Positions 59,471 through 64,000 of a DNA stretch of 64,000 bases are shown in pieces. The position numbers and the translations under genes were made by a program. The notes below the pieces were generated by a model, which ran no database searches, had not been told where the DNA came from, and worked only from the letters and a program-made list of their open reading frames with translations. This DNA comes from CBDCRK01 sp965220955. Its GTDB lineage: Bacteria; Desulfobacterota; Binatia; Bin18; CBDCRK01. The stretch is from positions 26,394-90,393 of the forward strand of contig CBDCRK010000004.1 of NCBI GenBank assembly GCA_965220955.1, given 5' to 3'. Position 1 is the stretch's first letter, and each line of letters begins with the position of its first letter.

Positions 59471-62311
59471 ATGGCGATCAAGCCCTGGTACAAAGTAGCA
59501 ACACCTCGTGAGGATCTGCGGGAAGGCAAACCCCTCGATGCCTCCGAGTTCGCGGTTCACCTTGGCCAGGTTCGTGATAATCGGGCTCCTGATGTTTACC
59601 AGAACCCGGAGCAATTTTTTGAACGTACCTACCTGACACAGAACCTAACTACACTGGCCGCTGAGGCAGTCCGCCGTCTCTCCGGGGAGAAGACCGAGAC
59701 CTCCGCCGTCTTCAACATGGCAACCCAGTTTGGCGGCGGAAAGACCCATGCCCTGACCTTACTCTATCATTTGGCAAAGCACGGCCCCGAGGCGGAGCGT
59801 TGGTCTGGTATTCAGAGGATCTTGGATCAATCCGGTATGTCCACCGTACCTCGCGCAGTAACTACGGTCTTTGTAGGGACCGAGTTTGACTCTCTCGTTG
59901 GTCGCGGTGGGAACGACGGGACACCTCTGCGTAAGACGCCCTGGGGAGAGATCGCCTACCAGCTTAGCGGTAAGGAAGGGCTTGAAGTCCTTGCCGAACA
60001 CGAAAAACAGATGACGGCCCCTGCGGGCGATGTCATCCGTAAGTTCTTACCCAAAGATAGGCCCTGCCTCATCCTCATGGACGAGCTGATGAACTACGTT
60101 AGCCGCAGCCGTAAGAGCGGGATGGCCACCCAGCTATATAGCTTTCTCCAGAACCTTTCGGAGGAAGCCCGCGGGCATGACAACATGGTCCTCGCCGTTT
60201 CCATCCCGGCCTCTGAACTGGAGATGAGCGCCGAAGATCAGTCAGACTACGAACGTTTTAAAAAACTCCTCAACCGCCTGGGTAAAGCAGTGATTATGGC
60301 TGCCGAGACCGAAACGGCCGAGATTATTCGTCGCCGGTTGTTTGAGTGGGAACCGCGAGTCGTCACTCAGGATGGAAGGGTTTTGCTGAGCCGGGAGGCG
60401 CAACAGACCTGTAACGAATACGCGGACTGGGTTGTTGACCACCGCCAGCAGATTCCGAGCTGGTTCCCCATCGACAACGCGCGGGAGGCGTTTTATGGCA
60501 CGTATCCCTTTCACCCAATGGTGCTCTCAGTGTTCGAGAGAAAGTGGCAGGCCCTACCCCGGTTTCAGAGGACCCGTGGCATCTTGAGACTCCTGGCTCT
60601 TTGGGTTTCCAGGGCCTACCAGGAGGGCTTTAAGGGGGCACACCGTGACCCGTTGATTGGGCTGGGTACAGCCCCGCTCGATGACTCCATGTTCCGGGCA
60701 GCTCTGTTCGAGCAGTTGGGAGAGCCCCGGCTTGAGGGTGCGGTCACCACCGATATTTGCGGCAAGAAGGATTCTCATGCTCTCCGTCTGGATAAAGAGG
60801 CGGTGGACACAATCAAAAAAGCGCGGTTGCATCGCAAGGAGGCAACAACAATCTTTTTCGAGTCAAACGGAGGGCAGACCCGCACCGAAGCAACAGTGCC
60901 GGAAATTCGCCTGGCTGTGGCTGAACCTGGGCTGGACATCGGGAACGTTGAGACTGTTTTGGAGACGCTTGGGACCTCCTGCTACTATCTCTCGGTTGAG
61001 CGCAATCGCTATCGATTTAGTCTCTCCCCGAACCTGAACAAGTTATTGGCCGACCGCCGCGCCAGTATCCAGCCGCCCAGAATCGAGGAACGTGTACGCT
61101 CTGAGGTCCAGAAGGTGTTCGCTGCAAGATCAGGAATGGAGCGTGTCTTCTTCCCGGAGAAAAGCAGCCAGGTCCCAGACCGGGCAGCACTGACCTTTGT
61201 GATCCTTGCCCCAGACCAATCGATGCAGGACGAGAAAAAGACCACTCAGTTGGTGAACTCCATGACAAGGGAGTACGGCACCTCAGCCAGAACCTTTAAG
61301 AGCGCTTTGATATGGTGTGTCCCGGATACTGCCAGCGTTATCCGTGAAGAGGCAAGGAAAGTTCTGGCCTGGGAGGACATCTATGATGAAGAGGACGAGC
61401 TGCGTCTCGACGAGGGGCAGAAGCGTCAACTGGCCGAGAATCTCAAGAAGGCACCGCGGGACCTTAAAGAGGGTGTCTGGCGAACGTACAAGAACGTCAT
61501 GCTGCTGGGAAAGGACAATTCCTTACGTATCGTAGACCTCGGCCTGATCCACTCTAGCGCGGCTGAAACTATGGTAGACCTCATCCTGAATCGCCTGCGC
61601 CAAGATGGCGATGTGGAAAAAGACATTGGCCCGAATTTCCTGGTACGGAACTGGCCCCCTGCCTTTAAAGAATGGAGCACAAAGTCTGCTAGGAACGCGT
61701 TCTTTGCGTCGCCACAGTTCCCACGGCTTCTTGATGCTGAAGCAGTTAAGAACACCATCGCCCGTGGTGTTAGCAGTGGTATCCTCGCCTATGTTGGGAA
61801 ATCTGGGAATGGCGAGTATGAACCTTTCTACTACGGCAGCGGACTGAGCGCCAACGACGTCGAGGTCTCTGGCGATATGTTCATTATTACCAAAGAGACT
61901 GCCGAAAGTTACCTATCCGCGCGCGGCGCACCGGCCAGTAAGACGCCAGAAGGAGATTCACCTCTTACAAGCCCTGGGATCGAGAGCCCCGGGGACGAGG
62001 TTGGGACGGAATATACCGCAGGGGAGATTTCACAACGGGATCTCCTGACCACCGAGCAGCCGACATCGAACAAGTTGGAAACTCCCCCAAGCACGGCAGC
62101 CACCAAGCTGAGGTGGGGCGGCGAAGTTTCACCGCAAAAGTGGATGAACTTTTATACTAAGGTCCTTTCCAGGTTTGCCGCAAGTAAAGGTCTGAAATTA
62201 ACCCTAAACGTGGAAGTCTCTCCCGAGGGAGGTATTTCTACGCAAAAGATTGAAGAAACCAAAGTGGCTTTGCGCGAATTAGGTCTGGATGATGATGTGG
62301 AGGTAGACTAA
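59471..62311 (+). CDS. DUF499 ATPase of the defence operon
   Basis: A 946-residue protein with Walker A TQFGGGKTHAL (85-95), Walker B CLILMDELMNYVSRS (about 200-214) and sensor-like VLAVSIPASELEMS. DUF499 proteins are large P-loop ATPases tied to DUF1156 methyltransferases in antiphage loci. The C-terminal 130 residues are a low-complexity linker (GDSPLTSPGIESPGDEVG) and a short beta domain (LRWGGEVSPQKWMNFYTKVL). It starts 12 bp after the toxin and ends the operon. Confidence 0.92.
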   Translation: MAIKPWYKVATPREDLREGKPLDASEFAVHLGQVRDNRAPDVYQNPEQFFERTYLTQNLTTLAAEAVRRLSGEKTETSAVFNMATQFGGGKTHALTLLYHLAKHGPEAERWSGIQRILDQSGMSTVPRAVTTVFVGTEFDSLVGRGGNDGTPLRKTPWGEIAYQLSGKEGLEVLAEHEKQMTAPAGDVIRKFLPKDRPCLILMDELMNYVSRSRKSGMATQLYSFLQNLSEEARGHDNMVLAVSIPASELEMSAEDQSDYERFKKLLNRLGKAVIMAAETETAEIIRRRLFEWEPRVVTQDGRVLLSREAQQTCNEYADWVVDHRQQIPSWFPIDNAREAFYGTYPFHPMVLSVFERKWQALPRFQRTRGILRLLALWVSRAYQEGFKGAHRDPLIGLGTAPLDDSMFRAALFEQLGEPRLEGAVTTDICGKKDSHALRLDKEAVDTIKKARLHRKEATTIFFESNGGQTRTEATVPEIRLAVAEPGLDIGNVETVLETLGTSCYYLSVERNRYRFSLSPNLNKLLADRRASIQPPRIEERVRSEVQKVFAARSGMERVFFPEKSSQVPDRAALTFVILAPDQSMQDEKKTTQLVNSMTREYGTSARTFKSALIWCVPDTASVIREEARKVLAWEDIYDEEDELRLDEGQKRQLAENLKKAPRDLKEGVWRTYKNVMLLGKDNSLRIVDLGLIHSSAAETMVDLILNRLRQDGDVEKDIGPNFLVRNWPPAFKEWSTKSARNAFFASPQFPRLLDAEAVKNTIARGVSSGILAYVGKSGNGEYEPFYYGSGLSANDVEVSGDMFIITKETAESYLSARGAPASKTPEGDSPLTSPGIESPGDEVGTEYTAGEISQRDLLTTEQPTSNKLETPPSTAATKLRWGGEVSPQKWMNFYTKVLSRFAASKGLKLTLNVEVSPEGGISTQKIEETKVALRELGLDDDVEVD

Positions 62312-62354
62312 ATCGAACCACATCAGATTGATACAGAAGATTTCGTCTTCTGTT

Positions 62355-62429
62355 GTAGGGGCGAATCTTGTATTCGCCCTGTTGTCACGGCCCCTTTTCT
62401 GGAAAGGCGATCACAAGGATCGCCCCTAC
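62355..62429. repeat. 75-bp MITE-like element with 10-bp terminal repeats
   Basis: GTAGGGGCGA at 62355-62364 and TCGCCCCTAC at 62420-62429 are perfect inverted ends. Inside, GGGGCGAAT and ATTCGCCC (62358-62379) and GGCGATC...GGATCGCC (62406-62425) make further hairpins. It is the longest member of the GTAGGGGC family in the window. Confidence 0.75.
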
Positions 62430-62567
62430 GCTAGAGTACCAATGTCTTGTGGTCTGATTTAGCATGCTCCACCCTATATCCCTCTATGGGCAAAGACGGG
62501 GACGTAACGTCACATAACAATAGACTTCACGTTGCGCCACTGAGAATTTTCGTGCTAGCAGTAAAAC

Positions 62568-64000
62568 ATGCAACGCATTCTCTTTAGCCTATGTGCCAGC
62601 CTGCTCTTCCTGGGTGTCTGCTATGGGCGGGTCTCCAGGGCTGAGCCGCCCATCCTCCCGGCACCCCAAGCCGATCCCTGGGCATCTTACCGCTCCCTAC
62701 TCCAGGGGGATACCCTGGAAAAACAGCGCGGTATTTTCCTTCAGGCTTATAAATTCTTTCAGGCAAAGAACCAGGAAGGCGCCCTTCTCTTTTTTTCCCG
62801 GGCACTGGAGGTTTATCCCCAACTTGAGGATCATAGCCTATATTATCTTGGTCTTTTGCTCCAACAACAGGGTAGGCCACATGAGGCACTAGCCCATTTC
62901 CAGAGGCTCATCGATTCTCACCGTGAAAGCGTGTGGTTGCCCCAAGCAACCGTGGAAGCGGGTAAGATCTTCTTGGCTGGGGGAAATTGGGAAAAGGCAC
63001 TGCACTACGGTAAGCTGGCCCGCTCTGCTTCTCTGAGTTCATTGTGGGTCGAGGCTGAAGCAACCCTCCTTATGGCTCATGCTCGCCAGGGGCAAGGAAA
63101 AGTCACCTCAGCGTACTCTCTGTATCAGGCGGTCCGCAAACAACAACCTGTTTCTGCTCCCGGCGAAGAGGCCAGAGCACGGGTGTACGAACTGCGCAAC
63201 AGTCATCCCGATCTCTTTAGCCTGACAACGGAAAAAGACTTCTTAAGCGAAGGACGTCTTCTGCTTAAGGAGAGGGACATAACCGGCCTGGAAAGGATTG
63301 TTGCCCGCTACACCAGCAAGTTCTCCACGGGTCGCCGGCATCCGGAGATGCTCAGGCTCCTGACCCAGGCCTATAGAAAAGAGAAAAAGACTTCCAAGGT
63401 GGTCCCGCTTCTAGAAGAGATTACCACTCGCTATCCAAACAGCCGAGCTGCTCCAGAGGCACTGCATGCCTGGGCAACAATCCTCTGGAACCAGGACAGA
63501 GATAGAGAGGCGCTTAAACTCTTTGAAAGGTTGGTCCAGCAATACCCTCAGCATAAACTAGCAGCGGACTCGCTCTATGCTGTGGGTCGTATTTATCAGA
63601 AGGAGGGCAACAACGCCCCGGCAACAGATGCCTATACAAAACTCGCCGCTCGCTTCCCCCACAACCCTTTAGCTCAAGAGGGAAAGTGGCGGCAGGGATG
63701 GATGGCCTATCGCCATGACGATTTTCACCGGGCGCAGATGCTCTTTTCTGGGCTGGTTCGTCAGGCTGCTGGCACAACGTCGGGGAAGGCAGCACTCTAC
63801 TGGCAGGCCCGTTCAGCAGAGCACGCGGGAGAGAAGGACCAGGCAGCTCGACTTTACCGGCGGCTGCTACAGCAATATCCCTACAGCTATTATGCCCTGT
63901 GGGCGGAGAAACGGCTTAATGCCCCCCTGGCTCCCCTAGCCTTGAACAATGCTGACTCTGCTCCTACGCTGAACCTTACTTCTTTCGCTCCTGAAGCACG
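62568..64000 (+). CDS. Lytic-transglycosylase-like TPR protein (3' end cut off)
   Basis: The ATG at 62568 opens a frame that stays open to the window end (at least 477 residues). A signal peptide is likely (MQRILFSLCASLLFLGVCYG). Many alpha-helical repeats follow, TPR/superhelix type (GALLFFSRALEVYPQLEDHS; KALHYGKLARSASL), and the last visible part has SKVVPLLEEITTRYPNSRAA and RLYRRLLQQYPYSYYALWAE. The U-shaped solenoid of soluble lytic murein transglycosylase (Slt70) is the best match; the catalytic domain would lie beyond the edge. Confidence 0.8.
   Translation, partial: MQRILFSLCASLLFLGVCYGRVSRAEPPILPAPQADPWASYRSLLQGDTLEKQRGIFLQAYKFFQAKNQEGALLFFSRALEVYPQLEDHSLYYLGLLLQQQGRPHEALAHFQRLIDSHRESVWLPQATVEAGKIFLAGGNWEKALHYGKLARSASLSSLWVEAEATLLMAHARQGQGKVTSAYSLYQAVRKQQPVSAPGEEARARVYELRNSHPDLFSLTTEKDFLSEGRLLLKERDITGLERIVARYTSKFSTGRRHPEMLRLLTQAYRKEKKTSKVVPLLEEITTRYPNSRAAPEALHAWATILWNQDRDREALKLFERLVQQYPQHKLAADSLYAVGRIYQKEGNNAPATDAYTKLAARFPHNPLAQEGKWRQGWMAYRHDDFHRAQMLFSGLVRQAAGTTSGKAALYWQARSAEHAGEKDQAARLYRRLLQQYPYSYYALWAEKRLNAPLAPLALNNADSAPTLNLTSFAPEA

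Noticed and set aside
1..64000. tRNA or rRNA genes
   Set aside because: No T-loop or acceptor-stem pattern and no rRNA-like stretch were recognised by eye; a tRNA search program would be decisive.

Overview
The window is about 64 kb of moderately GC-rich bacterial DNA from an organism that inserts selenocysteine. Two genes carry in-frame TGA codons in the right motif context, each followed by a plausible bacterial SECIS hairpin. It also has a class I lysyl-tRNA synthetase, an MEP-pathway ispH, a large acyl-CoA gene block and molybdate uptake. This gene mix suits an uncultured environmental lineage of the Desulfobacterota/Tectomicrobia kind, but that assignment is an impression only; no rRNA or tRNA gene was seen.

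Layout. 1-3.4 kb: the end of a CRISPR locus (partial cas1, cas2, leader, 27 repeats and 26 spacers) in which two repeat versions alternate and differ by a paired stem change. 3.5-6.2 kb: a small secreted protein, a short AlbA_2 protein and an MFS exporter. 6.2-7.7 kb: a redox cluster on the minus strand (Tpx, a peroxiredoxin with selenocysteine at the peroxidatic position, and a frameshifted NTF2-like gene). 8-11.2 kb: nitroreductase, an unknown 363-residue protein, a UGSC-family selenoprotein and a DOPA-dioxygenase-like protein. 11.2-13.9 kb: modABC. 14.4-19.8 kb: radC, an SMP-30-like protein, then a translationally coupled AAA ATPase / GXGXG-like / VWA operon. 19.9-31.5 kb: two near-identical amidohydrolases, an alpha-methylacyl-CoA racemase-like CoA transferase, two MaoC-type proteins, acyl-CoA dehydrogenase, thiolase, class I LysRS, an HMG-CoA-synthase-like/DUF35 fusion and an SDR. 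Together these look like a CoA-thioester degradation pathway. 31.5-35.1 kb: a broken YCF48-like lipoprotein gene and monomeric isocitrate dehydrogenase.

35.1-42.6 kb reads as an integron cassette cluster without a visible integrase (CALIN-like). There are three complete attC-like sites and one truncated one, between a PaiB-like protein, a TPR-methyltransferase, a DUF262/DUF1524 nuclease, a group II intron remnant, a DUF5677 protein, an SH3-domain protein and an Mrr-like nuclease. 42.7-50.3 kb returns to core genes: a tandem EthD protein, an IspH fused to a UbiA-like membrane domain, and ParC/ParE. A short GC-rich element has multiplied in and around parC, including inside its coding sequence.

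50.3-62.3 kb is a defence operon: AbrB-like regulator, SNF2 helicase with DUF3883, Fic protein (two frameshifts), DUF1156 adenine methyltransferase, toxin-antitoxin genes and DUF499 ATPase. It resembles DISARM-like methyltransferase/helicase systems. The window ends inside a lytic-transglycosylase-like gene.

Several genes carry single-base frameshifts: seven behave as one extra base and one as a lost base. Sequencing or assembly error and real decay cannot be separated from the sequence alone.
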